A stretch of 64,000 bases of DNA from Microbacterium gorillae (GCF_000826185.2 NZ_LN648873.1:143282-207281); one strand, 5' to 3'. Positions 45,754 to 55,573 are shown, numbered from the stretch's first letter. Translations and numbers: made by a program. The notes: a model not told the origin generated them from the sequence alone.

Positions 45754-47604
45754 ATGTCTCCACGCGCCCTGAAGCCGCTCGAGCCCGCCGCGACGCCGCC
45801 CGAGTTCATCCGAAACTTCTGCATCATCGCGCACATCGACCACGGCAAGTCCACGCTGGCCGATCGCATGCTGCAGATCACCGGTTCCGTCTCCGACCGC
45901 GACATGCGGGCGCAGTACCTGGACCGCATGGACATCGAGCGCGAGCGCGGCATCACGATCAAGAGCCAGGCCGTCCGCATGCCCTGGGAGCAGGGCGGTC
46001 AGGCGTTCGCGCTGAACATGATCGACACCCCCGGACACGTGGACTTCTCGTACGAGGTGTCCCGGTCCCTGGCCGCCTGCGAGGGCGCGATCCTGCTGGT
46101 GGACGCCGCGCAGGGCATTGAGGCGCAGACGCTCGCGAACCTGTACCTCGCACTGGAGAACGATCTGACGATCATTCCGGTGCTGAACAAGATCGACCTC
46201 CCCGCCGCGGACCCGGAGAAGTTCGCCGCGGAACTGGCGAACCTCATCGGCGGCTCGCCGGATGACGTCCTGCGTGTGTCCGGCAAGACCGGCGTCGGGG
46301 TGGACGAGCTGCTGGACAAGATCGTGCGGGACATCCCGGCGCCCGTCGGCGACCCGGACGCGCCCGCCCGCGCCATGATCTTCGACTCGGTGTACGACAC
46401 CTACCGGGGCGTCGTGACCTACGTCCGCATGGTGGACGGCCGTCTGCAGCCGCGCGAGCGCATTCAGATGATGTCGACGAAGGCCACGCACGAGGCGCTG
46501 GAGATCGGCGTCTCCAGCCCGGAGCCGCTGCCGACGCAGGGCCTCGCGGTCGGCGAGGTCGGCTACCTCATCACCGGTGTGAAGGACGTCCGCCAGTCCA
46601 AGGTCGGTGACACCGTCACGAACGCCCGCAAGCCCGCGACCACGGCGCTGTCCGGCTACACCGACCCGAAGCCCATGGTCTTCTCCGGTCTGTACCCGAT
46701 CGACGGCTCCGACTACCCCGACCTGCGGGAGGCGCTGGACAAGCTCAAGCTCTCCGATGCGTCTCTGGTCTACGAGCCGGAGACCTCGGTCGCCCTCGGC
46801 TTCGGCTTCCGCTGCGGCTACCTCGGCCTGCTGCACCTGGAGATCGTCACCGAGCGCCTGCGACGTGAGTTCGGCCTGGACATCATCACCACCGCGCCCA
46901 GCGTGATCTACGAGGTCCTCACCAGCGACAACAACGAGACCGTCATCGTGACGAACCCCTCCGAGTACCCGGACGGTCGTGTGGCGAGTGTGTCCGAGCC
47001 GATCGTCAAGGTCGCGATCCTGACGCCGAAGGACTACGTCGGCACGGTCATGGAGCTGTGCCAGTCCCGTCGTGGCACGCTGCTCGGCATGGACTACCTC
47101 TCCGAGGACCGCGTCGAGCTGCGCTACACCGTGCCGCTCGGCGAGATCGTGTTCGACTTCTTCGACCAGCTGAAATCGCGCACGCAGGGCTACGCGAGCA
47201 TGGACTACGAACCCGCTGGCCAGCAGGAGGCGGACCTGGTCAAGGTCGACATCCTGCTGCAGGGCGAGAAGGTCGACGCGTTCAGCTCGATCGTGCACCG
47301 CGAGAAGGCCTACGCCTACGGCACGATGATGACCGAGCGCCTGCGCAAGCTCATCCCGCGTCAGCAGTTCGAGGTGCCGATCCAGGCTGCGATCGGCGCC
47401 CGCATCATCGCCCGCGAGAACATCCGGGCCATGCGCAAGGACGTCCTGGCCAAGTGCTACGGCGGCGACATCTCCCGCAAGCGCAAGCTCCTCGAGAAGC
47501 AGAAGGAGGGAAAGAAGCGCATGAAGATGGTCGGTCGCGTGGAGGTCCCCCAGGAGGCGTTCATCGCCGCGCTCTCCGGCGACATCGAGGGCAAGGAGAA
47601 GTAG
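45754..47604 (+). CDS. lepA: Elongation factor 4 (LepA)
   Basis: This 616-residue ribosome-associated GTPase promotes back-translocation or ribosome maturation. The GTPase motifs are complete: [21 protein letters not shown] and NKIDLP. EF-G-like domains follow, and the unique C-terminal domain contains [20 protein letters not shown] and the basic tail [29 protein letters not shown] box lies at 45739-45744. ATG 45754 fits the family N-terminus. It heads lepA-DUF1990-hemW, the usual actinobacterial order. Confidence 0.97.
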   Translation: MSPRALKPLEPAATPPEFIRNFCIIAHIDHGKSTLADRMLQITGSVSDRDMRAQYLDRMDIERERGITIKSQAVRMPWEQGGQAFALNMIDTPGHVDFSYEVSRSLAACEGAILLVDAAQGIEAQTLANLYLALENDLTIIPVLNKIDLPAADPEKFAAELANLIGGSPDDVLRVSGKTGVGVDELLDKIVRDIPAPVGDPDAPARAMIFDSVYDTYRGVVTYVRMVDGRLQPRERIQMMSTKATHEALEIGVSSPEPLPTQGLAVGEVGYLITGVKDVRQSKVGDTVTNARKPATTALSGYTDPKPMVFSGLYPIDGSDYPDLREALDKLKLSDASLVYEPETSVALGFGFRCGYLGLLHLEIVTERLRREFGLDIITTAPSVIYEVLTSDNNETVIVTNPSEYPDGRVASVSEPIVKVAILTPKDYVGTVMELCQSRRGTLLGMDYLSEDRVELRYTVPLGEIVFDFFDQLKSRTQGYASMDYEPAGQQEADLVKVDILLQGEKVDAFSSIVHREKAYAYGTMMTERLRKLIPRQQFEVPIQAAIGARIIARENIRAMRKDVLAKCYGGDISRKRKLLEKQKEGKKRMKMVGRVEVPQEAFIAALSGDIEGKEK

Positions 47605-47630
47605 TCCGCCGTCCCTGCGGACCGTTCTCG

Positions 47631-47655
47631 GCCTCTCACCTGCGGCGGGAGAGGC
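47631..47655 (+). terminator. Weak stem-loop after lepA
   Basis: GCCTCTC (47631-47637) pairs with GAGAGGC (47649-47655) around 11 bases. A smaller GTCCGC/GCGGAC pair lies at 47604-47622. Either could end lepA transcription. Confidence 0.4.
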
Positions 47656-47757
47656 TCTCATCCAGCGTGCGTCGACCGGGCGATCGGGCCCGCGACCACT
47701 GCCGTCGAGGGGGATGGTCGGCATCCTGCCAGGCCCGGAAACGTTAGGCTGTACTTC

Positions 47758-48417
47758 ATGCGCCGAGGGACGTTCCGTGACGACGATCAGACCGTCGACT
47801 ATGCCGCCGTGGGCGCGACGCAGGCGCAGGACCTCATGCAGTACCCGCCGGAGAAGAGCACTCCGGCCGAGGAGTCGTGGCGTCTCGGGTCGGGCGAGGA
47901 CCGCTTCCGCTCGGCGAGTGACGCGCTGTTGTCCTGGACCGCGCAGAAGGCCTCCGGCTTGAGCGTTTCGGATGTGCGCCCGGCCTCCGGACCCGCGTAT
48001 CTCGGCGTCAGCTTCGACGATCAGGGCAACCCGATCACGCCGAGCCGGCACGAGGTCGAGCAGCGCTTCGACGAGGACGGCACGCCGTTCGTCGGGCCGG
48101 GTATGTCCGTGCGTTTGAACGGTCGCGTGGCCGGCTTCCGCGCCGACGCCGAACTGCGGGTGATCTTCGTGATCGAGGAGAAGCGCCGCGTCGGCTTCGC
48201 CCTCGGCACGGTGTCCGATTCGGTCGTCTCCGGCGAGGAATCGTTCATGATCGAGTGGGGTCAGAACGACGAGGTGTGGTTCACGGTGCGCGCCTTCGAC
48301 GCCCCGAGCGCGTACCTGTACAAGGTGATCCCGGCCCTGATCCGTCGTCGGCGAAAGGCGCTGTTCACGGGTTACCTCCGCGCGATCTCGCCGCTGTACA
48401 CCACCCCGCAGGGCTGA
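47758..48417 (+). CDS. DUF1990-family protein
   Basis: This 219-residue soluble protein belongs to an uncharacterised family that may have a START-like lipid-binding fold. The N-terminus FRDDDQTVDYAAVGAT and the C-terminal VWFTVRAFDAPS..RRRRKALFTGYLRAISPLY are the conserved parts. ATG 47758 is seven bases after TAGGCT (47745-47750), giving a leaderless mRNA. Its stop overlaps the hemW ATG by one base, so the two are co-translated. The link to heme handling is positional only. Confidence 0.88.
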   Translation: MRRGTFRDDDQTVDYAAVGATQAQDLMQYPPEKSTPAEESWRLGSGEDRFRSASDALLSWTAQKASGLSVSDVRPASGPAYLGVSFDDQGNPITPSRHEVEQRFDEDGTPFVGPGMSVRLNGRVAGFRADAELRVIFVIEEKRRVGFALGTVSDSVVSGEESFMIEWGQNDEVWFTVRAFDAPSAYLYKVIPALIRRRRKALFTGYLRAISPLYTTPQG

Positions 48418-49634
48418 TGGGCGGACCGCTCCTGGACGGAGATCCGGTTCCGGCTGACGGTGCGCTGCCCCCGGGAGTCACGATCGATCCGGCCGCCGAT
48501 TTCAGCGTCTACCTGCACGTGCCGTTCTGTCGCGTGCGCTGCGGCTACTGCGATTTCAACACCTACACCGCGACGGAACTGCGGGGTGCGCGCCAGGACA
48601 CCTACGCCGACACGCTGCTGCACGAGGTCGCGCTCTCCCGTGACGTGCTGACGCGTGCGGGTGGGTTGCGTCCGGCGTCCACGGTCTTCTTCGGCGGCGG
48701 CACGCCCACCCTGCTGCCGGCCGGTGACCTCGCCCGCATGCTGAACGGGGTCCGGGACACGTTCGGGCTCGCTGACGGCGCCGAGATCACCGTCGAGGCG
48801 AACCCGGACACCGTCACCGATGCGGTCGCCGAGGAGCTCGCCGCGGCGGGGGTCACGCGCATGTCGATCGGCATGCAGTCCGCCGTGCCGCACGTGCTCG
48901 CCGCCCTCGAACGCACGCATGATCCGGCCAACGTGGCCACCGCGGTCGCCTCAGCGCGCCGGGCCGGGCTCGATGTCAGCGTCGATCTCATCTACGGCGC
49001 ACCGGGGGAGTCCGTGTCGGACTGGCGGAGGTCGGTGGAGACGGCGATCGCGCTGGACCCGGACCACATCTCCGCCTACGCGCTGATCATCGAGGACGGC
49101 ACCAAGCTCGCGCGGCAGATCCGCCGTGGTGAGGTTCCGGCGCCGGATGACGACCTGCAGGCGGACATGTACGAGCTCGCTGACGCGCTGCTCGGTGCGG
49201 CGGGGTACGACTGGTACGAGATCAGCAACTTCGCTCGCGGCGCGGAGCACCGTTCGCGGCACAACCTGGCCTACTGGCGCGGCACCGACTGGTGGGGTTA
49301 CGGCCCCGGCGCGCACAGCCACGTCGCCGGTGTCCGCTGGTGGAACGTCAAGCACCCGGCTGCGTACGCGCAGCGGCTGGCCGCCGGCACGTCGCCGGCT
49401 CACGCGTCCGAGACGCCCGATGCGGAGGCCACACGGCTCGAGCGCGTGCTGCTGCTCTCGCGTATTCGCGAGGGCCTCGCGGTGTCCGAACTCGCGGATG
49501 ACCGGCGCGCGGCCGTCGCCGGTCTCATCGCGGACGGCCTCGTCGAGCCCACCGACGCGCTGCGAGGATGTGTGGTCCTCACCCTCCGCGGGCGTCTGCT
49601 GGCCGATGCCGTGGTTCGCGCTCTCACTGACTGA
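48417..49634 (+). CDS. hemW: Heme chaperone HemW (radical SAM)
   Basis: This 405-residue protein was long annotated as oxygen-independent coproporphyrinogen oxidase and is now regarded as a heme-trafficking chaperone. The radical-SAM cluster is Cys38-x3-Cys42-x2-Cys45 (PFCRVRCGYCDFNTY). The Cys just after this motif that marks true HemN enzymes is absent, as Phe follows the Asp. The C-terminal HemN_C domain is present. ATG 48417 overlaps the DUF1990 stop. The order lepA-DUF1990-hemW-hrcA-dnaJ is near-standard in actinobacteria, here with three inserted genes before hrcA. Confidence 0.94.
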   Translation: MGGPLLDGDPVPADGALPPGVTIDPAADFSVYLHVPFCRVRCGYCDFNTYTATELRGARQDTYADTLLHEVALSRDVLTRAGGLRPASTVFFGGGTPTLLPAGDLARMLNGVRDTFGLADGAEITVEANPDTVTDAVAEELAAAGVTRMSIGMQSAVPHVLAALERTHDPANVATAVASARRAGLDVSVDLIYGAPGESVSDWRRSVETAIALDPDHISAYALIIEDGTKLARQIRRGEVPAPDDDLQADMYELADALLGAAGYDWYEISNFARGAEHRSRHNLAYWRGTDWWGYGPGAHSHVAGVRWWNVKHPAAYAQRLAAGTSPAHASETPDAEATRLERVLLLSRIREGLAVSELADDRRAAVAGLIADGLVEPTDALRGCVVLTLRGRLLADAVVRALTD

Positions 49635-49680
49635 CCCCTCGCGACCGGGCGAGGCCCCCCGCGTACGGGAGAATGGGGGC

Positions 49681-50094
49681 ATGAGTGATACGACGCAGCC
49701 CGGGGCCGGACTCAGCGATGAGGTCATCGATGGGACGTTCGACCTGGTCCGGGAGGGGCGCGTCGGTCCGCTCGGCGAGATGATCGACGCCGGGGTCCCG
49801 GTGGACGTGCGCAACCGCCGCGGCGACACCATGCTGATCATCGCGGCGTACCTCAAGCAGCCGCACGCTCTCGCCGAGCTCATCCGCCGTGGGGCGAACC
49901 TGGACCTGGAGAACGCCGCCGGTCAGACCGCGATCACCTCCGCCGTCTTCCGCGGCGATGAGGACGCCCTTCGCCTGCTGCTGGAGGCGGGCGCGAACCC
50001 GGACGCCGGCTTCCGCACCGGGCGCCAGATCGCGGAGCAGTTCGACCAGCCCCGGATGATCGCGGTCCTCGACGAGTACTCCGCGCGGTCCTGA
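49681..50094 (+). CDS. Ankyrin-repeat protein
   Basis: This 137-residue soluble protein is made of about three ankyrin repeats: AGVPVDVRNRRGDTMLIIAAYLKQPHALAELIRRGANLDLENAAGQTAI and a third with EAGANPDA. It probably binds another protein. There is no catalytic or membrane region. ATG 49681 is six bases after GAGAAT. It lies 46 bp after hemW and ends 4 bp from the convergent acetyltransferase. The partner is unknown. Confidence 0.88.
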   Translation: MSDTTQPGAGLSDEVIDGTFDLVREGRVGPLGEMIDAGVPVDVRNRRGDTMLIIAAYLKQPHALAELIRRGANLDLENAAGQTAITSAVFRGDEDALRLLLEAGANPDAGFRTGRQIAEQFDQPRMIAVLDEYSARS

Positions 50095-50098
50095 CCCC

Positions 50099-50716
50099 TC
50101 ACTCCGACCGCCCGAGGCGGGCGAGCAGCCCGGCGCGTACGCGCGGCCATTCGTCGTCCAGGATCGAGAACTCCGCGACGCCCGCCCACGATCCGTCCAC
50201 GCGGCGGGCGGTCCGGCGCGCGATGCCCTCGAATGTCGCGCCGAGTTTCGCGATCGCGGCGCGGGAGCGGCCATTGCGCTCGTCGGCCATGATCCGGACG
50301 CGCCCGTAGCCGGACGCGAACGCGAGCGTCAGCAGCAGCAGCTTGGTCTCGGGGTTGACCGACGTTCCCCAGACGCGCGGGGCGTACGCCGTCCAGCCGA
50401 TGTGCGTCAGCCCCAGCTGCTCGTTGAAATCGGCCATCGTGGAGGTGCCGATGATGGTGCCGGTCGTGTCGCGCACGGCGAAGACGAGTCCGTCGTTCCA
50501 GCGCAGGCGCCAGGACGCCCAGGCGACGAAGTCGTCGTAGTCCGCGGGAGCTGCAGCAGGACCACCGCCGTACCCGCCGGCGAACACCTCGGGCACGCCG
50601 ATCGCGTCGTACAGGCCGGGCAGGTCCTCCGCGGTGAGGGGGCTCAGGGTGACGTGCTCACCGACGAGCGTATGGGGGAGCGGGCGAGTGGCGACCGGGG
50701 CGAAGTTCGAGATCAT
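50099..50716 (-). CDS. GNAT-family N-acetyltransferase
   Basis: This 205-residue acetyltransferase is of the RimJ/RimL-like group. The acetyl-CoA loop lies near NPETKLLLLTLAFASGYGRVRIMADERNGRSRAAIAKLGATFEG, with the Asn-x-x-Ser-x-x-Ala pattern. The N-terminus VTLSPLTAEDLPGLYDAI is typical. The start at 50716 is divergent from the MocR gene across 76 bp, an arrangement in which MocR proteins often control the neighbour. The substrate is unknown; an amino-acid or antibiotic amine is possible. Confidence 0.9.
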   Translation of the reverse strand: MISNFAPVATRPLPHTLVGEHVTLSPLTAEDLPGLYDAIGVPEVFAGGYGGGPAAAPADYDDFVAWASWRLRWNDGLVFAVRDTTGTIIGTSTMADFNEQLGLTHIGWTAYAPRVWGTSVNPETKLLLLTLAFASGYGRVRIMADERNGRSRAAIAKLGATFEGIARRTARRVDGSWAGVAEFSILDDEWPRVRAGLLARLGRSE

Positions 50717-50792
50717 GACTCCAGCGTGCGATCTGTCATGGTTCACTGGAAAGACCGGAATCAGCATTTTCCCATGTACCAATGGAGGCTTC

Positions 50793-52184
50793 ATGCGCAC
50801 GGCGGACACGGACCAACTCGCTCTGGTCGAGCACCTGCGCGGTGCACGCGGACGGGCCGAGCTCGTCGCCCGGCTGCGGCAGGGGATCACCGCGGGCGTG
50901 CTGCGTGATGGCGAGACGCTGCCCGCGACTCGGGTGCTGGCCGCCGATCTCGGCATCGCACGCGGCAGCGTCGTCCAGGCGTACGAGGAGCTCCTCGGCG
51001 AGGGCTTTCTCGCGACACGGCCCGGCGGGGCGACGCGCGTCGCGGCGGCGGTGAGCGCTCGGCCCGCCGCGCCGCCGGCCGTCGCGCCGGACACCACCGC
51101 ACGCGAGCCGGAGCCGCGCATCGATCTGCGTCCCGGGCGTCCCGGCACCGTCGGTCTTGACACCGACCCGGCCTGGCGTGCCGCCTGGCGGCGCGGGGCC
51201 GACGCGGTGCCCGTCGACCTGCCCGACCTCGCCGGTGACCCGGGCCTGCGAGCAGAGATCGCCGCGCACGTCCGGCGCACCCGCGGGGTGGAGTGCGCGG
51301 CCGGAGACGTGGTCGTGACCGCGGGGACGGCCGAGGCGTTCCTGCTGATGCTGCTGACCCTGCGGCAGGGGAAGCCGCGCCTGCGGGTGGGGCTGGAGGA
51401 TCCCGGGTACCGCTACGCCCGGCGCACGGTGACCGCCCTCGGCGATGAACCGATCGCGATCCCGGTACGAGACGGGTCCGTCGATCCCGCCGGGTTGCCG
51501 GCGCTGGACGCGATCATCGTCACGCCGAGCCACCAGTACCCGGTCGGCGGTGCGATGCCGGTCGCCCGGCGCTACGCCCTGCTCGAGTGGGCCCGCGAGC
51601 ATGATGCCGTCGTGATCGAGGACGACTACGACAGTGAGTTCCGGCACGGCTCGGCGCCGCTGCCGGCGATCACGGGGCTCGTGCCGCGCGCCCCCGCGGT
51701 TCTGGTGGGGACCTTCTCCAAGACGGTGAGTCCGGCGTTGCGTCTCGGCTACCTCGTCATCCCCGACCCGGAGGTCGCCGCGGCCGTGCACGCGACCCGG
51801 GAGCTGCTGTCCACGCCGGTCGCCCAGCAGGTGCAGGACGCCGCTCGACACTTTCTCGCCGGCGGCGGCTACCGGCGCCACATCGCCCGGATGCGCCGGG
51901 TCTACGCGCATCGCCGCTCGCTCGTGGCCGGAGTCCGGCTGGCGGACGGCCTCACGCTCTCGGCTCTGGAGGGCGGCCTGCACGCGGTCATCAGCTGGCC
52001 CCGCGGTCATGTCGCCGGTCAGGCGCTCCGCGACAGACTCGGGCGGGCGGGGATCGCCTGCGGTGACCTGGACGACTACCGACTGGTGATGCGGGACGGC
52101 GACCCGGAGGGAGTCGTGGTCGGCTACGCCGCCGTGACCGACCTGCAGCTGGACGAGGCCCTCGCCGTGATCGCGCGGTCCTGA
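50793..52184 (+). CDS. MocR/GntR-family regulator with an aminotransferase domain
   Basis: This 463-residue regulator has an N-terminal GntR winged helix (residues 20-85, ETLPATRVLAADLGIARGSVVQAYEELLGEGFL) and a fold-type I aminotransferase domain. The PLP lysine is in VGTFSKTVSPALRLGY, and the cofactor Asp is in VIEDDYDSEFRH. Relatives include PdxR and GabR, but adjacent genes are not pdx or gab, so no symbol is given. ATG 50793 follows GGAGG (50784-50788). In the 76-bp divergent region the sequences TGGTTCACTGG and TGTACCAATGG are possible half-sites. It probably regulates the divergent acetyltransferase. Confidence 0.9.
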   Translation: MRTADTDQLALVEHLRGARGRAELVARLRQGITAGVLRDGETLPATRVLAADLGIARGSVVQAYEELLGEGFLATRPGGATRVAAAVSARPAAPPAVAPDTTAREPEPRIDLRPGRPGTVGLDTDPAWRAAWRRGADAVPVDLPDLAGDPGLRAEIAAHVRRTRGVECAAGDVVVTAGTAEAFLLMLLTLRQGKPRLRVGLEDPGYRYARRTVTALGDEPIAIPVRDGSVDPAGLPALDAIIVTPSHQYPVGGAMPVARRYALLEWAREHDAVVIEDDYDSEFRHGSAPLPAITGLVPRAPAVLVGTFSKTVSPALRLGYLVIPDPEVAAAVHATRELLSTPVAQQVQDAARHFLAGGGYRRHIARMRRVYAHRRSLVAGVRLADGLTLSALEGGLHAVISWPRGHVAGQALRDRLGRAGIACGDLDDYRLVMRDGDPEGVVVGYAAVTDLQLDEALAVIARS

Positions 52185-52257
52185 GTCGGCCGGTGGCGAC
52201 GCGAGCCGCGATCAGCCGCAAGCCCGCGCGTCTTGGCCGGCGTCCAGGTGGGGTGGC

Positions 52258-52289
52258 TAGAATTAGCACTCGAAACGTGTGAGTGCCAA
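52258..52289 (+). promoter_or_regulatory. hrcA promoter with CIRCE operator
   Basis: TAGAAT (52258-52263) serves as the -10 element. CIRCE follows at 52263-52289 as TTAGCACTC-N9-GAGTGCCAA, one base away from the consensus inverted repeat. HrcA bound here would block transcription start, giving classical heat-shock autoregulation of hrcA-dnaJ. Confidence 0.92.
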
Positions 52290-52303
52290 CCGGAGGAGGA
52301 GCT

Positions 52304-53332
52304 GTGGTCACCGAACGCGGACTGCAAGTCCTGCGGGCGATCGTGCAGGACTACGTCGACACGAACGAGCCGGTCGGCTCGAAGTCCATCGTGGACCGAC
52401 ATGCCTTCGGGGTGTCCGCGGCCACGATCCGCAACGACATGGCGGCGCTGGAGGAAGAGGAGCTGATCACCGCTCCGCACACCTCGTCCGGACGCATCCC
52501 GACGGACAAGGGCTACCGCATGTTCGTCGACCACCTGGCTCAGCTGCGACCGCTGTCGACCGCTCAGCGCCACGCGATCACCTCCTTCCTGGCGGACCCC
52601 GCCGATCTCGACGACCTGCTCACGCGCACGGTCCGCCTGCTCACCCGGATCACCGGTCAGGTCGCGATCGTGCAGTACCCGTCCTTCGCCCGCGCCGTCG
52701 TGACGCACGTCGAGCTCGTGCTGATCGCGCCCCAGCGGATGCTGGTGATCCTGGTCACGGACACCGGCCGCGTCTCTCAGCGCGTGGGCACCGTGTCCGA
52801 GCCGGTCGAGGAGAACGAGGTGGGGGCGTTGCGCACCCGCCTGGCGTCCCTGTTGACCGGACAATCCGCCCGGGCCGGAGCGGACAACATCGCGACGCTG
52901 CTGTCCCAGGAACCGGGATCAGAGGTCGTCGTGCACGACCTCGCTCGCCTCGTGGCCGAGGAGTTGGCGGAGTTCCGCCAGGACCGCCTGGTCATGGCGG
53001 GAGCCGCGACCCTGGCACAGCGGGAGCAGGACTTCCGTGGCAGCATCCACCCGCTGCTGCAGGCGATCGAGGAGCAGGTCACGCTGCTGCGTCTGATGGG
53101 CGAGATGGCCTCGGACGGCAACGGCCTGTCCGCGAGCATCGGCCGCGAGAACGAACCGTTCGGGCTGGCGGAGGCGGCCGTGGTCGCCGGCGACTACGAC
53201 GCATCCGGTGCCAGCGCCCGCGTGGGCCTGATGGGCCCGATGCGCATGGACTATTCGAGCAACCTGGCGGCGGTGCGCGCGGTCGCGCGCTATCTCACCA
53301 CGCTGCTGGACGAGGACGACGCACGTCCCTGA
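52304..53332 (+). CDS. hrcA: Heat-inducible repressor HrcA
   Basis: This 342-residue repressor binds CIRCE elements and depends on GroEL for activity. The winged helix is at the N-terminus (LQVLRAIVQDYVDTNEPVGSKSIVDRHAFGVSAATIRNDMAALEEE). The inserted GAF-like domain and the C-terminal GPMRMDYSSNLAAVRAVARYL complete the family pattern. GTG 52304 follows CGGAGGAGGA; the open frame from 52283 includes the CIRCE element and is rejected. It is the first gene of the block through era. Confidence 0.96.
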   Translation: MVTERGLQVLRAIVQDYVDTNEPVGSKSIVDRHAFGVSAATIRNDMAALEEEELITAPHTSSGRIPTDKGYRMFVDHLAQLRPLSTAQRHAITSFLADPADLDDLLTRTVRLLTRITGQVAIVQYPSFARAVVTHVELVLIAPQRMLVILVTDTGRVSQRVGTVSEPVEENEVGALRTRLASLLTGQSARAGADNIATLLSQEPGSEVVVHDLARLVAEELAEFRQDRLVMAGAATLAQREQDFRGSIHPLLQAIEEQVTLLRLMGEMASDGNGLSASIGRENEPFGLAEAAVVAGDYDASGASARVGLMGPMRMDYSSNLAAVRAVARYLTTLLDEDDARP

Positions 53333-53350
53333 CGTGCCGGAGAGGTGAAA

Positions 53351-54466
53351 GTGGCAGACCACTACGAGGTACTGGGCGTTGCGAAGGACGCCAGCCCGGA
53401 GGAGATCAAGAAGGCGTACCGGCGGCTCGCGCGCGAGCTGCACCCGGACGTCAACTCCGCTCCCGACGCCGAGGACAAGTTCAAGAACGTCACGCACGCG
53501 TATGACGTCCTGAGCGACCCGGAGCAGCGCCGTCGCTACGACATGGGCGGGGATGAGAACCCGTTCGGCGGGGCCGGCGGATTCGGCGGCTTCGGCGACA
53601 TCTTCGAGCAGTTCTTCGGTGCCGGAGGCGGCGGCGGGCGGGCGGCGCAGCCGCGGTCCCGGCGCGAGCGCGGCCAGGACGCCCTGGTTCGCATCACCCT
53701 CGACCTCGGCGATGTCGTCTTCGGCGTGCACCGCGACATCGAGGTGGACACGGCCGTGCTGTGCGAGACCTGCCAGGGCTCGTGCTGCGCCCCGGGCACC
53801 TCGCCGGTCACGTGCGACGTGTGCGGCGGCTCCGGCCACGTGCAGCGCCAGGTTCGAAGCCTGCTCGGCCCCGTCGTGACCACCGCGCCGTGCGGGTCCT
53901 GCCAGGGTTACGGCACCGTCATCCCGAACCCGTGCCCGACCTGTCAGGGTCAGGGTCGCGTTCGCTCCCGCCGCACCGTCGGTCTGGACATCCCGGCCGG
54001 TGTCGAGACCGGACTGCGTCTGCAGCTGCCGGGGTCCGGCGAGGTCGGCCAGGCCGGGGGCCCCAACGGCGATCTCTACGTCGAGGTGCAGGTCGCCCCG
54101 CACCCGGTCTTCTCGCGCGACGGCGATGACCTGCTCGCGACCCTGGAGGTCTCCATGACCGACGCCATCCTCGGGACGACGACCTCGATCGACGGTCTGG
54201 ACGGTCCGGTGGACCTGGAGATCCGCGCGGGCGTGCAGGGCGGCGACGTCCTGACCATCAAGGACCGCGGAGTGACGCCCCTGCGCGGCAGCCGCCGCGG
54301 TGACCTGCGGGTCGGCGTGCACGTGGTGACCCCCACGAAGCTCGACGCCAAGGAGCGTCAGCTCGTTGAAGACTTCGCCAAGCGCCGCAAGGCCCCGGGA
54401 CCGCAGCTGGCGCAGTTCCAGCAGGGACTGTTCTCCAAGCTGCGCGATCGCTTCCGGACGCACTGA
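53351..54466 (+). CDS. dnaJ: Chaperone DnaJ (HrcA-linked paralogue)
   Basis: This 371-residue co-chaperone stimulates DnaK. The J domain has HPD in LHPDVNS. A Gly/Phe-rich linker follows ([24 protein letters not shown]), then four zinc-binding repeats and two beta-barrel substrate domains. The first zinc repeat reads CETCQGSC and so lacks the second Gly of CxxCxGxG; the other three ([24 protein letters not shown]) are normal. GTG 53351 follows GAGAGG; GTG 53345 is possible. In actinobacteria this is the DnaJ2 type, separate from the dnaK-grpE-dnaJ operon. Confidence 0.95.
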   Translation: MADHYEVLGVAKDASPEEIKKAYRRLARELHPDVNSAPDAEDKFKNVTHAYDVLSDPEQRRRYDMGGDENPFGGAGGFGGFGDIFEQFFGAGGGGGRAAQPRSRRERGQDALVRITLDLGDVVFGVHRDIEVDTAVLCETCQGSCCAPGTSPVTCDVCGGSGHVQRQVRSLLGPVVTTAPCGSCQGYGTVIPNPCPTCQGQGRVRSRRTVGLDIPAGVETGLRLQLPGSGEVGQAGGPNGDLYVEVQVAPHPVFSRDGDDLLATLEVSMTDAILGTTTSIDGLDGPVDLEIRAGVQGGDVLTIKDRGVTPLRGSRRGDLRVGVHVVTPTKLDAKERQLVEDFAKRRKAPGPQLAQFQQGLFSKLRDRFRTH

Positions 54467-54467
54467 C

Positions 54468-55202
54468 GTGGCGCTGCACTTCCTCGTCGATGACCCGGCC
54501 GCGCTCCTCTCGGACGAGGTGGAGCTGACCGGGCCCGAGGCGCACCACGCCGCCACGGTGCGGCGCGTTCGCGTCGGCGAGACGGTGACGATCGGCGATG
54601 GCCAGGGTGCCTGGCACACGGGCGAGGTTCTCGAGGTCGCGCCCAAGCGCGTCCTGGTCCGGATCACGGAACGCACCACCGTGCCGCTGGAGCAGCCGTC
54701 ATTCGTCCTGGTCCAGGCACTGGCCAAGGGGGACCGCGACGAGATGGCGGTCCAGGCGGCGACCGAGCTCGGTGTCGATGAGATCGTGCCGTGGCAGGCC
54801 AAACGCAGCGTGTCGCGCTGGGAGGGGCCGAAGCAGGCCAAGGGCGTGCAGCGCTGGCGAACGATCGTGCGGGAGGCCGCCAAGCAGGCGCATCGCGCTC
54901 ATCTGCCGCACGTGTCCGACCCGGAGGGGATCGATGCGCTCGTCCGCCGCGCCGGGGCGGAGAACGCTCTCATGCTGGTGCTGGAGCCCAGCGCGACCGC
55001 GCGCCTGACGGAGGTCGAGCTGCCCGCCGACGGGACCGTGGTCCTCGTGGTCGGTCCGGAGGGTGGCATCGCGCCCGAAGAGCTGGAGCGCCTCCGCGAC
55101 GCGGGCGCCCGCGTCGTGAAGCTCGGCGACACCGTGCTGCGCACCTCCACGGCGGGTCCGGCGGCGCTCGCCGCGGCATCCGTCGCCCTCGGACGCTGGT
55201 GA
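54468..55202 (+). CDS. rsmE: 16S rRNA m3U1498 methyltransferase
   Basis: This 244-residue SPOUT methyltransferase uses SAM to methylate U1498 of 16S rRNA. The trefoil-knot motifs are VVGPEGGIAPEE and LGDTVLRTSTAGPAALAA, which form the SAM pocket. The N-terminal PUA-like domain contains the GPEAHHAATVRRVRVGE pattern. GTG 54468 starts one base after the dnaJ stop, so it is co-transcribed with dnaJ. Confidence 0.95.
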   Translation: MALHFLVDDPAALLSDEVELTGPEAHHAATVRRVRVGETVTIGDGQGAWHTGEVLEVAPKRVLVRITERTTVPLEQPSFVLVQALAKGDRDEMAVQAATELGVDEIVPWQAKRSVSRWEGPKQAKGVQRWRTIVREAAKQAHRAHLPHVSDPEGIDALVRRAGAENALMLVLEPSATARLTEVELPADGTVVLVVGPEGGIAPEELERLRDAGARVVKLGDTVLRTSTAGPAALAAASVALGRW

Positions 55203-55225
55203 GCGCCGGTCGGTAGACTGGACGC

Positions 55226-55573
55226 ATGAGCGAGCCCTCGATCTTCACGCGCATCCTCACCGGCGAGATCCCCGGTGAGATCCTGCTGAACACCGACCGC
55301 GTGTTCGCGATCCGGGACATCAACCCGCAGGCGCCGCTGCACCTTCTCGTCATTCCGAAGACGGAGCAGTACCGTGACGTCACCGAGCTCGCCGCCGGCG
55401 ATCCGGACCTGATGGCCGAAATGGTCGCCGCCGCGCAGCAGCTCGCGAACGAGCACGCGAACGGCGAGTACCGGCTCATCTTCAACAACGGTGCAAGCGT
55501 CGCGCAGTCCGTCTTCCACGTGCACGCGCATGTGCTCGGCAATTTCACGAAGGACTCTCTCGTTGGCTTCTGA
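55226..55573 (+). CDS. HIT-family nucleotide hydrolase (HinT-like)
   Basis: This 115-residue purine nucleoside phosphoramidase-like protein has a complete histidine triad: His98, His100 and His102 in FHVHAHVLG, where the middle of the motif supplies the nucleophile. The N-terminus SIFTRILTGEIPGEILLNTD is typical of HinT. ATG 55226 is six bases after TAGACT (55214-55219), so it may also be made from its own leaderless mRNA. The phoH start overlaps its 3' end. Confidence 0.94.
   Translation: MSEPSIFTRILTGEIPGEILLNTDRVFAIRDINPQAPLHLLVIPKTEQYRDVTELAAGDPDLMAEMVAAAQQLANEHANGEYRLIFNNGASVAQSVFHVHAHVLGNFTKDSLVGF

Noticed and set aside
43268..48051. Long open frames opposite the nuclease and lepA (790 and 804 residues)
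   Set aside because: Both lie opposite conserved genes, have biased composition and carry no family motif.
48417..49634. Coproporphyrinogen III oxidase (HemN)
   Set aside because: The fourth Cys that follows the radical-SAM motif in true HemN is missing, and the position after lepA is that of HemW.
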